A DNA stretch of 64,000 nt from Aurantiochytrium sp. KH105 (Eukaryota > Sar > Bigyra > Thraustochytrida > Thraustochytriidae). Below, piece by piece: positions 39,988-50,404 of the stretch. Positions within the stretch are counted from its first letter, which is position 1. Each line of letters begins with the position of its first letter. The position numbers were made by a program, and so were the translations under genes. The stretch is from the NCBI GenBank assembly GCA_003116975.1, contig BGKB01000054.1:248001-312000 (forward strand). Reading direction: 5' to 3'. Under the pieces are notes generated by a model. It did not search any database. It had not been told where the DNA came from and saw only the letters and a program-made list of their open reading frames with translations.

Positions 39988-40542
39988 ATGGCCGTACGGG
40001 CGTTCAAGATCTACGGGGCCGGGTTCAAGGGCCCCTCGCCCAGCGTGGAGTCCTCGGCAGAGATGCAGGCGCACGTAGCCCGCCTCGTGCGATCTTTTGC
40101 GCGGCTCACGGGCGGCAAAAGCCTTCCGGTGCTGCAGGAGGCCAAGAACCTCGACGACGCGGAGATTTGGCGCAGGCTACACTATGATGAGTCCGTGGCG
40201 CTGCTCTCCACCGGGCCTCAGGAAGACCCGATTCTCAACTACGGAAATCTTGGCGCCCAAAAGCTCTTTGAGGTGAACTGGGAAGAGCTCACCAGCCTGC
40301 CGGGAAGACTCACCGCAGGCCCAATGGAGCGTCAGGAGCGACAGGACTTTCTCGACCGGGTCTCGAAATACGGCTTTGTCACCGACTACTCTGGAATCCG
40401 AACGAGCGCGAAGGGTCGCAAATTTCGTATCGTCAATGCCAACGTCTGGAACGTTTTGCCGGATGAGGACGACACGGACAGCTCTAAACTTGGTCAAGCT
40501 GCATTTTTTAGCACCGATGTCACCCGTGTGGACGAAGACTGA
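39988..40542 (+). CDS. MEKHLA-domain protein
   Basis: A 184-residue protein that is almost entirely one MEKHLA domain: EDPILNYGNLGAQKLFEVNWEEL, then LPGRLTAGPMERQER, then GFVTDYSGIRTSAKGRKF, then NVWNVL and QAAFFSTD (segments quoted in order, not continuous). MEKHLA is a PAS-like domain found alone in bacteria and algae and at the end of plant class III HD-ZIP proteins, where it is thought to sense a small ligand or redox state. The stand-alone form here has no DNA-binding part. Function unknown. ATG 39988 is the first in frame and precedes a well-formed domain. Single exon. Confidence 0.88.
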   Translation: MAVRAFKIYGAGFKGPSPSVESSAEMQAHVARLVRSFARLTGGKSLPVLQEAKNLDDAEIWRRLHYDESVALLSTGPQEDPILNYGNLGAQKLFEVNWEELTSLPGRLTAGPMERQERQDFLDRVSKYGFVTDYSGIRTSAKGRKFRIVNANVWNVLPDEDDTDSSKLGQAAFFSTDVTRVDED

Positions 40543-40814
40543 TAGTGAATGCATGCGAGCTACGCACTGCACGGATGCGATTTTATGAAAGAATCGCAAC
40601 AATCATCAATTGCTCTTTCTTTCTTTCTCTCCAATCTCTCATGACCTCCTTTTTTTTCTTCAAGACTATGAAATAAGATTTGCGCACGTTCAAAGTAAGC
40701 AAGGTCTAATCTCGGTGGGGAATAAAATCATCGTTGTAACTGGAAATGCTCTCAAATGTACGCTGCGAAAGAAATCTTCCGTCATTTGCTTCCCTCCAGA
40801 GATGCGGTCCATAC
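40543..40814. other. Convergent intergenic region
   Basis: A 272-bp gap between the MEKHLA and ORC4 genes, pyrimidine-rich near 40615-40660, with no gene. Confidence 0.35.
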
Positions 40815-43800
40815 TCAGGTCGTGCAGCGAGAAAGCGCCCATTGCTGCAACTGCGATTGGCACTTGATCTTGTTCTGGCGAAGACTGTCGAGGAAAAGCT
40901 CTGGGTCGATCATGAGCCGGTGAAGACGGTGTGCAGGCCCCGCAGAGCGGCCCTGGCCGGCTCCGACCTCCTGCGCTGGTCGCAGAATGCCGAGCTCCAC
41001 AAGATGCTCAAATGCCTTTCGCGCCACCGCTCGCGAAAGCGGACGTTCCCGATTCGACTCGACGCGATAGTACTTTGAAGCCTGCGCAAAGGTGAGCTCA
41101 AAATTGAAAGCGCGCCGTTCCTGAACCTTTTCCATCTGAATGACTGAAGCGAGCAGCAGAATCTCCACCGTGGAGAGACTGAAAACGACTCGCTCTCGCA
41201 CATCCGTCTGCAGGGAGCTCGCGGCATCGCGGAGGTCGGAGACAACAAGGCCCTCGAGGTGTCGGGCTCCACGTCGATGCCGCATGCGCAGACGAGACAG
41301 GGCCACATCCACAAACCGTAAGAACCAACCAATACCAAAGCCAAGCTGCGAGAGCCTGCGAAGTTCCTGCACCCCGCGCGGGACCTCTTTGTCATGGACG
41401 CCAAGCAAATCGTGCACCTTGCTATTCCACGCTGCATGGGCGGGTCCGGGCAGCAGGAGGCGCTCCAAAAGAATGTTTTGCACGGTGTCTGCACTCGGGG
41501 GGGCGATGAAGATCTGACGATTGTCGAAACGTGACTTGATGCGCTTTTCCATCTGCTCCACGACGTCAATGCGGTGCGTGCATCCGATAACCACAATACG
41601 CGCATCGCGTGACTGCGTCAGGTCCAGCAAGTTGTACAAGAGAGTCTGCTTTCGCCGCTGTGCGAAAGCCTCAAAGTGGTCAAGCACAAAAATTAACGGA
41701 ACACCGTGCTGACCACTGTGCGCGCCCTCGAAGAGCACAGAAAGGAGAAAGCGCAAGTGCTGCGAAAAGGTGCCTCGTTTCCATGTGGCGCGCGAGCCGC
41801 CGAGACACAATTGTCGAGTGATCTCTTTAAGGGCGCTTACATCGTCGACCTGAAGATCTCCATCGAGCGAGACGCGCAAGAAGCGATGTCCCTCGCTCGC
41901 AACATCGTGCAGGACTTTGTTCACCAAAAAGGATTTTCCTGCACCTTGTTCACCCACGATAATGGCTGAGCTACTTTCGCCATTCTCTACAGCGGCTTGT
42001 ACAAGTGCCCGGAGCTCTCGCTGTTCTGTTTCGAGTCCGATACCCTGTAGACCATCGGTGAAATCGACCTGGACGCGTTCCTTGACAAGCGCCATGCGAG
42101 CCCAGAAGGCCTCCTCGTTGTGATTTGCTGTCGAGGGCTTCTTCGTCTTTTCCGTTTGAATCTGCGTCCGTCCCGTCGTCTGCAGTTCTCGCAACGGGGC
42201 GCGCGGTGGCTCATGTCGTTGTTGCTGCTGCTGCTGCTGCTGCTGCTGCCGCTGCTGCTGTTGAGGAGGACGATGATGATGTTCAGGTGCCACAGGGGTA
42301 AGCGAGGACTTGACGGGAGTCAGGTCCGCAATATTTGTGTCCGCATCAGCTTGAGAACCGTCGTCCCGAATAGTCGCAGGGCTCCTCTTCTCACTGCTCG
42401 TGCTTGGGGTCTTATCCTCGTGCTCCTCGTCAACACGACTTTGAACAATGTTGTCGTCGGCAACACCGACCATAGGGTTTTCTCCTGGACCACATTTTTC
42501 GTTGCCAGTGACGCTTTCCGTATTTTTGGTGTCGATGTCCGTCTTGCCTCGATCGTCTGCTTCGTCCTCGTCCTCGTCCAACTGAGTCTCTTGCTGAACT
42601 GCACTTTCTAAATCTTTTGAGGCATCATGTGAAATCTGTTTTTCACCCTGGTTCGCTTCGGCATGCGAGTGCGCCGACTCAACTTGTTCGCTCGGCATTG
42701 CATCAGCCAAAACATCCTCACCCCGAGAAACCTCACGAGAAGATCCTTTCTCGTCCACTTCCATCGTGTCAGCTTGATCCTCTTCGCTGGCTGTCTCGAA
42801 ATCGGCACTGCCTTTGAGATCATTGACACCATGATCCGAATTGGTCGCAAGCTTATCTGGAACGTGCAAGCCCTCTGGCTGTTCTGCAAGACTGGCAGCA
42901 GCGACTTTGTCTTCAGGCGTGTCCTCCTTGCTTCTTTGCGCTACCTGTTCCGGGTCGTTCGTGGCCTGCGACTTTGCGGCTTGTGGCGCAGCGTTGTCGT
43001 CCTGACGAGAAAGTTTGTGGTCCCGATCCTTTTCAGCCTCGTCTGACACTGAAGCAGCGTGCTTGCGCTTGATTCCGCTCGAAGGTTGAGGCGCGACAAT
43101 TTGCTCTTGCTCATCAACGTCCGCGTCTTCGACCTCTTCCTCCTCTATGCTACTCTTCGAGAAATCACTCGCAGCTACTTTGACCGCATTTGGGTGAGGC
43201 GCGGAGGCATGGGCATCGCGTGCGTGGGAAGATGGCGTTGAGGCGTAGCTTTCTTGTGTCTGCGGCTGCAAGTCACCATCGCCGTCATCAAAGTCATCGT
43301 TGCGCTCGTAAGTGTCCTCATTAGCGTCTTTCTCGTTATCATCAGCAATGTCGGCAGAAGCAGTGTGCCGCGGCGATTGCCGACAACTTCCCGCATGGTT
43401 GCTCTCGATTCCCACCCCTCGAAGTTCATCTTCGTCGACGGGAATTGGCGACGGTCCGCGGCGGGAGCTTGCAGACTTGAAAGAGGACTTTGAGGCTCCA
43501 TTGACCGAGTCTGGAAAGTCGCAGGTGTTTCTCTCACCGAGATTTATGAGAAACTCACGCTGGACAGTGTCGAGATCCTGGTCCTTGGCAAAGGCGTCTT
43601 CGTCGATAGCAAGGGGTGTGTGCTTTGGACGTGAGGTGTTATCTTTTGATATGAGGGCGATGCGTCGTTTGAGATCCCGCGCGCTCTCATTGTCGGAAGA
43701 GGCATAGCTCGCCGGGCTGTCCGGAGCTTTGCTCGGTGTTGATGTTTCCTTGGAAGAAGACTTGGCGTCAAGGCGCGGCTTTCGTTTTTCCTTTTCCTTT

Positions 43801-44186
43801 TCCGCGTTCCGCATCGCTTCCGTCTGTTTCGAAGGATTCTCTTCCGTTTGCTTGCGGCGGGAGGAGTCCTTGGCTCGCGACGAACGCGAATGTTGGGACC
43901 TCGGCGACGCTGCGGCGACAGTCACTGCAGCGTCCTGTTTCGCAGACTTTGGAGTTGCAGACGGCTTTTCGCGTGCGTTCGAACGTTGCCGCGTAGACGA
44001 GCGCGTACTACCCGGTGTACCTCGGTCGGTTTTGGCCGTGTCCGTATTGACGCGCTGCGTCGCCGGGGAGCGAAGGTTGGCAAGAAGAGGTGACCCGCAC
44101 CTGCCGGCAGCGGTCTTTGCAGCCGAGGACCGACTGACGACCGAGTCGCGCGAGGTTTCCCGCCGACGAGACGGCGTGCGTTGCAT
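40815..44186 (-). CDS. ORC4: Origin recognition complex subunit 4 with a very long disordered N-terminus
   Basis: A 1123-residue protein starting at ATG 44186, the first ATG of the frame. Residues 1 to about 685 are disordered, rich in Ser, Arg, Asp and Glu, with a poly-Gln run near 640-660. The AAA+ part (about 690-900) carries Walker A GEQGAGKSF, a LKEITRQLCL helix, Walker B VLDHFEAF and the QTLLYNLLDLTQS helix, all in the order seen in Orc4. A winged-helix region follows, with VRERVVFSLSTVEILLL and KAFEHLVELGIL. Walker B has His where Glu is common. Human Orc4 is about 436 residues, the length of this C-terminal part, so the N-terminal 685 residues are an addition. ORC marks replication origins and loads MCM. 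Single exon. Confidence 0.92.
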   Translation of the reverse strand: MQRTPSRRRETSRDSVVSRSSAAKTAAGRCGSPLLANLRSPATQRVNTDTAKTDRGTPGSTRSSTRQRSNAREKPSATPKSAKQDAAVTVAAASPRSQHSRSSRAKDSSRRKQTEENPSKQTEAMRNAEKEKEKRKPRLDAKSSSKETSTPSKAPDSPASYASSDNESARDLKRRIALISKDNTSRPKHTPLAIDEDAFAKDQDLDTVQREFLINLGERNTCDFPDSVNGASKSSFKSASSRRGPSPIPVDEDELRGVGIESNHAGSCRQSPRHTASADIADDNEKDANEDTYERNDDFDDGDGDLQPQTQESYASTPSSHARDAHASAPHPNAVKVAASDFSKSSIEEEEVEDADVDEQEQIVAPQPSSGIKRKHAASVSDEAEKDRDHKLSRQDDNAAPQAAKSQATNDPEQVAQRSKEDTPEDKVAAASLAEQPEGLHVPDKLATNSDHGVNDLKGSADFETASEEDQADTMEVDEKGSSREVSRGEDVLADAMPSEQVESAHSHAEANQGEKQISHDASKDLESAVQQETQLDEDEDEADDRGKTDIDTKNTESVTGNEKCGPGENPMVGVADDNIVQSRVDEEHEDKTPSTSSEKRSPATIRDDGSQADADTNIADLTPVKSSLTPVAPEHHHRPPQQQQRQQQQQQQQQQRHEPPRAPLRELQTTGRTQIQTEKTKKPSTANHNEEAFWARMALVKERVQVDFTDGLQGIGLETEQRELRALVQAAVENGESSSAIIVGEQGAGKSFLVNKVLHDVASEGHRFLRVSLDGDLQVDDVSALKEITRQLCLGGSRATWKRGTFSQHLRFLLSVLFEGAHSGQHGVPLIFVLDHFEAFAQRRKQTLLYNLLDLTQSRDARIVVIGCTHRIDVVEQMEKRIKSRFDNRQIFIAPPSADTVQNILLERLLLPGPAHAAWNSKVHDLLGVHDKEVPRGVQELRRLSQLGFGIGWFLRFVDVALSRLRMRHRRGARHLEGLVVSDLRDAASSLQTDVRERVVFSLSTVEILLLASVIQMEKVQERRAFNFELTFAQASKYYRVESNRERPLSRAVARKAFEHLVELGILRPAQEVGAGQGRSAGPAHRLHRLMIDPELFLDSLRQNKIKCQSQLQQWALSRCTT

Positions 44187-44841
44187 CGTGCGCGCGGCGA
44201 GCGTAGTCGCCCCTGGATACGTGTAGCCTTGCGCGCTTGTCAGAGCTTGCGCACGTCCTCGTCGAGCGAAGGACAAGACACGGAGATCGGCAACCGAGAC
44301 CGCGACCAGGCAGCGAAGGGAAAGAGAGACAGGAGAACGAGCGAACGCGGAACGCAAAGTCTGCCCGGGGACGCGCGCCTTGTGCCCCTCGCACCCACCG
44401 TCGCCGTCGCCGCCGCCGCCGCCGCCGCGAGGCGGAGTCGCAGACCGAGGGTCCCGGAGATTGTGGTTATGTTGCACAGCAAAGCAAAAAAGAGAGTCGG
44501 CAGTTAGGTTGAGGACAGGAACAGAACAAAACAGTTGTACAACAAACAGAGGACGTTCTCATTTCCTGTTCTTTACACAGCTGCTGTAGACTGTGGGCGT
44601 TGCGCAGTCACCCGCACGCTACGCAACAAAGTTGCAGATCAGCAGCAGCTGCCTGCAGCTGCCAGACAGATAGACAGACCTTGAAAGCGCGACGGTCGAC
44701 CTGAGCGCGAGCACGTTCGTGCAGAAGGACAGCAGAGCAGAGCAGAGTAGAGCAGAGCAGCAGCGTAGAGGAGCGAAGAGCAGTGCGAGCAGCGAAAGTC
44801 TGGCCGCAGCCGGCGCGAGCACGGCAGTCAAGCGAGAAAGA
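44187..44841. promoter_or_regulatory. Divergent promoter of ORC4 and the SDR gene
   Basis: A 655-bp shared region. A CGC/GCC run lies at 44399-44433, and a GCAGA-repeat purine leader (44722-44765) precedes the reductase start. Confidence 0.45.
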
Positions 44842-45651
44842 ATGCTCGCCGTGGTGAGCGGCGGAGGCAGCGGCGTGGGGCGCGCCGTGGCCAGGACGCT
44901 GGCGACGCACGGAGACGTGCTCGCGGGCGTGGCTGTGCTCGGAAGACGACGGGAAAAGCTGGACGAGACCTTACAGGAAGCGGAGGCGGCAGCAGCAGAG
45001 GGCAAGAACTCTGTTCACGCGAAAGTGCTACCTGTTGCCTGTGACGTCGGCGACGCGCAGGATATTGCGCGGGCTGTCGCAGAAATCAAGGCTGGCTTTG
45101 ATAACAAGGCGCAGATTGGCGTTCTTGTAAATGCTGCAGGTACGCTTCAGGAAAGCCTGCTTTTGCGCACGAGTGCAGAGAGCATAGAAGAGACGCTTCG
45201 CGTCAATCTCTTAGGACCGATGTTGCTCAGCAAAGCTGTTCTGAAAGATTTGATGCGGTGTTCAAGCAAAAATCCGACCAATTGGGCGCCGGCAGGCGAG
45301 GGTGGCTGGCCCGGTCCGTCAATTGTGAATATTGGCAGCGTCGTGGGATCTATGGGCAACGCTGGCCAAACGGCTTACAGCGCTTCAAAAGCAGGTCTCG
45401 TCGGATTTTCCAAGTCTTTGGCACGAGAGGTTGCCGGGAAGGGGATTCGCGTCAATCTTGTCGAGCCTGGGTTCCTGGCGACGGAGATGACGGAGCACCT
45501 GGATGCTGAGTCTACCACAGCACGTATTCCTTTGGGCCGCTATGGCTTTGCTGAAGAGATTGCGTCCATGATTGATTATTTGGCCATGGACCCACGTGCG
45601 TCATACGTGACAGGCCAGGTCCTTCGGGTGGACGGCGGCCTGCTCATGTAG
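44842..45651 (+). CDS. FabG/CBR4-like short-chain dehydrogenase (3-oxoacyl-ACP reductase)
   Basis: A 269-residue classical SDR. The frame has no ATG upstream of 44842. Motifs: the glycine-rich SGGGSGVG (residues 6-13) for the dinucleotide, an Arg in GRRRE favouring NADPH, NAAG, IGS with the catalytic Ser, and YSASK with the catalytic Tyr and Lys. RVNLVEPGF and GQVLRVDGG are typical of FabG and its mitochondrial counterpart CBR4. The likely reaction is NADPH-dependent reduction of 3-oxoacyl-ACP in mitochondrial fatty-acid synthesis, but no clear presequence precedes it. A short insertion (NPTNWAPAGEGGW) sits before the catalytic Ser. Single exon. Confidence 0.88.
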   Translation: MLAVVSGGGSGVGRAVARTLATHGDVLAGVAVLGRRREKLDETLQEAEAAAAEGKNSVHAKVLPVACDVGDAQDIARAVAEIKAGFDNKAQIGVLVNAAGTLQESLLLRTSAESIEETLRVNLLGPMLLSKAVLKDLMRCSSKNPTNWAPAGEGGWPGPSIVNIGSVVGSMGNAGQTAYSASKAGLVGFSKSLAREVAGKGIRVNLVEPGFLATEMTEHLDAESTTARIPLGRYGFAEEIASMIDYLAMDPRASYVTGQVLRVDGGLLM

Positions 45652-45991
45652 CCCTGCGAATGAGGTGGTCGTACGTTTCAATTGTAAAAACAAACAAACA
45701 GAAAACATTCGATAGGTCGGAAAGTGGTGTCAAGCTTTGGTTTTATATGTGGGCTCAGGTTGATTTGTACTTTTAGGCCTAGAGCCTTCAGGTTGGCGCG
45801 GCAACGACTTGGCATCGTCGTAGCCGCAAGGTATTTGCTGGTGGGTGGATGTGTAGGGTGGGTGTACACGGGGTCATCATGTCTTGGCTTACGCGCGCGC
45901 GCGACGAGGCCTAAAGGTTGCGTTCGCGTGGTTTCGGAGCGTTCGAGACTGGTTACACATTTGTACAATGAGCAAAGCAGATCTGACTTGT
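45652..45991. other. Convergent intergenic region
   Basis: No gene seen in 340 bp. It contains one TAGGCCTA octamer (45774-45781). Confidence 0.4.
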
Positions 45992-47970
45992 TCAGGCAAA
46001 GGTCCGCGCAAGGAAAGATCCAAGCCAGGGAACGGCGCTGGCGCGAAGCTCCATCTCGCCTCGCACCTCCGCGAGGCGCACCTCGAGATCGAAGATAAGC
46101 TTTTCCTTCTTGGTGAGCATCTCGGTGCCCTTGGAGGCTTGCACGCTGCTATGCGAGCGAGGCCGCTTGCGCACAGGCGCCAGGCCGTGCTGCATCGAGA
46201 GAGCAGCCGCAAAGTCAAGCTCGATGATGGCCTGCTCGCACTCGGCAACCTGGTACCGGAGTTGAGCTAGCCTTCTGTTCAGGAGGATGGGCTTGACGTA
46301 GTTACGTTCAAGGAAACATCCGAGGCTGTGGATCGTTGTGCATGCACAAGCAGACAGGTTAGACAGAGTCCCCCTACTTTGACAATCTTTTCATGCTTTT
46401 GTTCGATTGAAAACGTACTAGAGATCCGTAAGACCCATGTTCTTTTCGAGCGCGATTTCGAGTGCGCGAATCCCGGGCAGACTGACCCGGCAGTTGTAAA
46501 TGCTGTGTAGCGAGGACGCGAGTCGTAAGTGAACATGAACATTGTTCAGTGCGCCGTGATGGCGAGCAAAAACGTACTTGAGTTCTCGAAGAACGTGGTT
46601 CTCCTGCAAGGCCCGGGCAAGTGCCTTGGCACCTTCGTCGCCAATTTGATTGCCGCCAAGACTGTGCATTTGGTTTTTGTTAACCAAAGGGGTGAGTCAC
46701 TCTGCTCAACCTGGCTGCGTGGGGATCTTTGACTTACTGCAGACACTCGAGTGTCCTGTTCTTGCGCAATGCTCTTGCGAGGATCGCGGCGCCCTCATCG
46801 CCGATGATGTTGCCGCCGATGCTGCACGAAGTTGTTCACGTAAGTGACGAATCTCGGGGATGATGCGGAGCGAGCTGGGCCTTTTATAACGTACTAGAGA
46901 TGCTTGAGCGTTGCGTTTCGTTCGAGAGCTAAGGCCATGGCGCGAGCGCCATTGACGCCGATGTCATCGCTTTCGAGGCTGTGAGATGGGATTTTAATTA
47001 CCAAATCAGGTGAGTTTCATAGGCACGGGGAAAGAGCAAGGATTCATGAAAGACGGGAAACGTACGCGAGCGTAACGAGCGTTGTATTGCGAGCGAGGGC
47101 CCCCGCGAGCGCGCTGGCGCCAACGGCGCCGATTCTGTTGCGCGAGAAGCTGCAGCGATGAAGAAAATCATGAGGTCAGTCTCTCTCTCTCAGCTTGCTT
47201 GCTTAATTTTCACAAGGTCGCGGGAGAAGGGTCTCGAGCAGAGTCCCATCCCAGTCTCAACGAACGTACTAGAGTCTTCGCAGCCTTGTATTATCATCGA
47301 GCGCCGTTGCGAGCGCTTTGGCTCCGAGGGGTCCAATGCGGAAGCTCCTGAGTCTGCGTTGGCCGGGGTAGAGAGTAAGAGGGAAAGAGAGGGTCAGTCT
47401 GTGACGCTCTGCCAATGGTGATCTCGCGAGGCGGACGAACGGGCTGCTTCGACGTACCGGAGCGTGTCTAGCGTTTTGTTGTTGGCAAGCGCATTGGCGA
47501 GCGCCTGCGCGTCCTGGTTTCCGAGGCGGTTGTTCGAGAGCCTGCGTCGACCGATCGGGTGTGCGTGCGTGCGTGCGTGCGTGCGTGCATCGACGGAGCA
47601 CGTTGGTCAGTCGGTCGGTCGGTCGGTTCGCCGTCGCCGTTTTTTCGCGGTTAGTCCTTCTGTTTACGCCTGCCTGCCTGCCTGCCTGCCTAGAGGCTCG
47701 CCCGCACCAATCGCGGCGACTTTTCCTCGCGCCGCGCGGACGCTTCCGAGGTCTGTCTCTCCTTGCCCGGCCTGCGCCGCGGGCGCCGTGGCCGCCCGCG
47801 CAGACGCCGGCCTCTCCCGCCCGCCCGCTCTCGGCCGCCCCGCGTCGCCTCGCGCCGCCCCGCGTCTGCGTCGCTGCGCTTCGCTTCCCCACGTACTCGA
47901 GTTCCCTGGCGCCGCTCTGCATGACGCGGAGCGCCTCGTCCACGGGCTCCGCGCGCGCCCTCGCGAGCAT
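45992..47970 (-). CDS. Ribonuclease-inhibitor-class LRR protein; one 84-nt exon per repeat (9 exons)
   Basis: Complement of join(45992..46325, 46419..46502, 46578..46661, 46738..46821, 46895..46978, 47066..47149, 47270..47353, 47458..47541, 47897..47970); the sum is 996 nt, 331 residues, with one open frame. The start is ATG 47970. All eight introns are phase 2 with GT-AG ends; seven of eight begin GTACGT. Each of the seven internal exons is exactly 84 nt and codes for one 28-residue repeat such as LGGNQIGDEGAKALARAL, the RI/NLR-type LRR. The last exon adds a tail with a charged helix (KKEKLIFDLEVRLAEV) that could form a coiled coil. No NACHT or kinase domain is attached. A scaffold or binding role is likely; the partner is unknown. 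Confidence 0.87.
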
Positions 47971-50404
47971 GGCTGCTGCCCACCGCGGCCTCGCGCCCGC
48001 GTCCTGGGCGCCGCGACTCGCGGCGACTCGCGGCGGCGTCTCGTCCCCTGCGTCGCGCGGGCGTCGGAGGAGTGAGTGACTGCGCGCGCGAGTTCTCCCG
48101 CGTCGCAGAGCTTGCTTTCGGGTCTGCGGCGCCCTGCTTGCTTGCTTGCTTGCTTGCTTGCGAGGCTCCGGGATTTCTCGGCCAGGTTCTGTCTTGTCTG
48201 CCAGCAGCCGCTTGCAGGCTTGCTTGCTTGCTTGCGCTGCGAGCTCGCTCGCTCGCTATGGTGAGCTGGTTGGGTTCTTGATTGGTTGCTGCCCTGCTTG
48301 CGCTGCGAGCTCGACGTCGCGCTCGCGCGCAGTCAGTCGCCTGCTTGGCGGTTCGCTGGTCCGGGCCCGGGTTGGATGTAACGTAAACAGGGCCTGGAAT
48401 GGCTCCAGCCCCCGGAGATGCGAGGGAGGTGATGCGAGGCGATGACGCCGCGCCTCGTCCGTCGCTGGATGCGGCGCGCGCCGCGCTGACTGCCTGGCAA
48501 GGGCGGGAATAAAGGAGGAGGAGGAGGAGGAGGAGGAGGTCTCGAGGAAAGGAATGTCCCGCGTGAGAGAAGATCGCAGGGACTTACCTGCTTGCTTGCT
48601 TGCTTGCTTGCTTGCTCACTGAGGATCGATCGATCGAGCATTGACGTGAGCATGCCCTGATGATGGCTTGCGAACCTGGAGAAGTTTGATTGTTTAGCTT
48701 GCTGGATGCGCAGCTGCAGCGAGCCTAGGTCGAGCTCGGAGCTCGAGATCCTGCGTTTCGTTTCGTTTCGTTTGGGCGCTCGTCATCGCCGCGAGAAAGC
48801 AACAGGGCAAGCAGCCGTTGGTCCGTGGGTGTCGAGACCTCCTCCTCCTCGGTCCCTCCCTCCCTCCGCGTTTGAGCTCGCGGTCTCGCAGCCCGCCACA
48901 ACCAGCTTAGCTCAGCTCCGCAAGCGCGCGCGGGGTGCAGCAGCAGCAGGTGCAGCAGCAGGTGCAGTGGCGGCAGCGGCACGGGTCGACGCGCCAAGAG
49001 CGGCGGCGGAGGAAGCGAGATTCCCGCGCCTCGAGCTGGGACTCTTGGTCCGCGCCCGGGGATCCCAGGCGCCCGCGCGGGGAAGCCGGCTTAGTTGAAG
49101 CAATCCAGCCAGCTGCCACTGGCTGGCTGAAGCAAGCGAAAGAAGCAGGCGCGGGGATTTTGATCCGAACGTTGTCACGGGTGACGCGCCCAAGTCCCCG
49201 CTGACCCGAGCGCCACTGAAACGGCGCATCACCGGCCAAGCAAGGAGGCAGCGTGCGTGCTTGCAGCGGGTACTACAATGGTCTGCGCCCGGCGAGGCGA
49301 GGCGGCTGCGACCCGCTGCCGACTCGAGCACGCGGCACCGCGGCTGCGACGGCGGAGCGACGCGACGCGACGTGACGCGACGCAGTGCTGCAGCTGCAAA
49401 TGGTGCAGACTCGGGCGTCCGGAGCCAAGGTGACTGACTGACTTCGACGAGCGCGTGCATTTATTTGCATGCACGCCAGCACGGAAGAAGGGCGGGCAGG
49501 GAATGCTGCTGCTGGTGTAGCATACGCAGACGCGGGACGAGGACGCGATACGAAAGGGAAGAAGAGCACGTTCTTGATGCACGCGGGGGAGGGCATGACA
49601 CGACGGTGACGCGCTCTAAAGTTCGAGGTCGCATCACTTCGCAGCATTCACTTCACCGCATCGCGTCACATAACGCACGTTTCTCCTCACGAGGCCTGTT
49701 CATACCTTCTTCTGCGCCCGCCCGATTGCGAGACCGCGGCGGCGATGCAGGCGGCGGCCGCGCCGCGTCATGGCAGGGCAGGGGTGGGAACATTGCAGGA
49801 ACATGGCAGCTGGCTTCCGACTGACGCCCCGGCGCGTCATCAGAGAACTAACTGCCCAGCTTGCGGCAGGCTGTGAGGGACTTTGCGAAGGAGAGACAGC
49901 GTGGCTGTGGCCCGCACCTCCACTGCCGCCGCCCGGGTGAGGCGGGACGGAGAGATTTTGTCTTGGCCCAGGTCGGCGTTCACAGGCGCACTCGGAACTT
50001 TGGGTTCGTGACGAAATGGGGCATGCGAAGTGGGGCTCCAAGACCTGTGTTGCTTGCATTGGCCTAGCCTAGGTCTAGAATAAAGTTGCCGCGCTATGAA
50101 GCATAACTTCATGGTTCGTTCGCGCGTTCTATCGGTCGTTTGGTTGTTGGTAGCTTGGCTTGTTTGCTTCAATAGCACAAGGGGAAACTGTAAAATCATT
50201 CCTTTTGCATTTCATCCTGCATCCCTGCGATACATGCATTCGTTTACTCTGCACTGTAGCAACCAATGGTGGAGGGCGATGAACCACGATTTTTTTTCCC
50301 TTGCTCTATCCTCTTTCATGATATATGTTCTTGAGCACGAACTTTTGGCCGCAAGTATGTGTCGCGTCGCTTCGCGGCTGTCGGCATTTTGGGTTCCCTT
50401 CCAT
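47971..50404. other. 2.4-kb gene-free region with simple repeats
   Basis: No gene supported. Contents: GCTT microsatellites (48137-48162, 48218-48237, 48590-48616), a GAG run (48516-48541), a GTTTC run (48753-48770), CAG/CAGGTG repeats (48937-48970), and a CGACG-type pentanucleotide run (49356-49384). The strip nearest the fossil (50090-50400) is AT-richer. Confidence 0.5.
48137..48616. repeat. Three (GCTT)n microsatellites and a (GAG)n run
   Basis: GCTT units at 48137-48162, 48218-48237 and 48590-48616, and GAG units at 48516-48541, in non-coding DNA upstream of the RI-type LRR gene. Confidence 0.85.
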
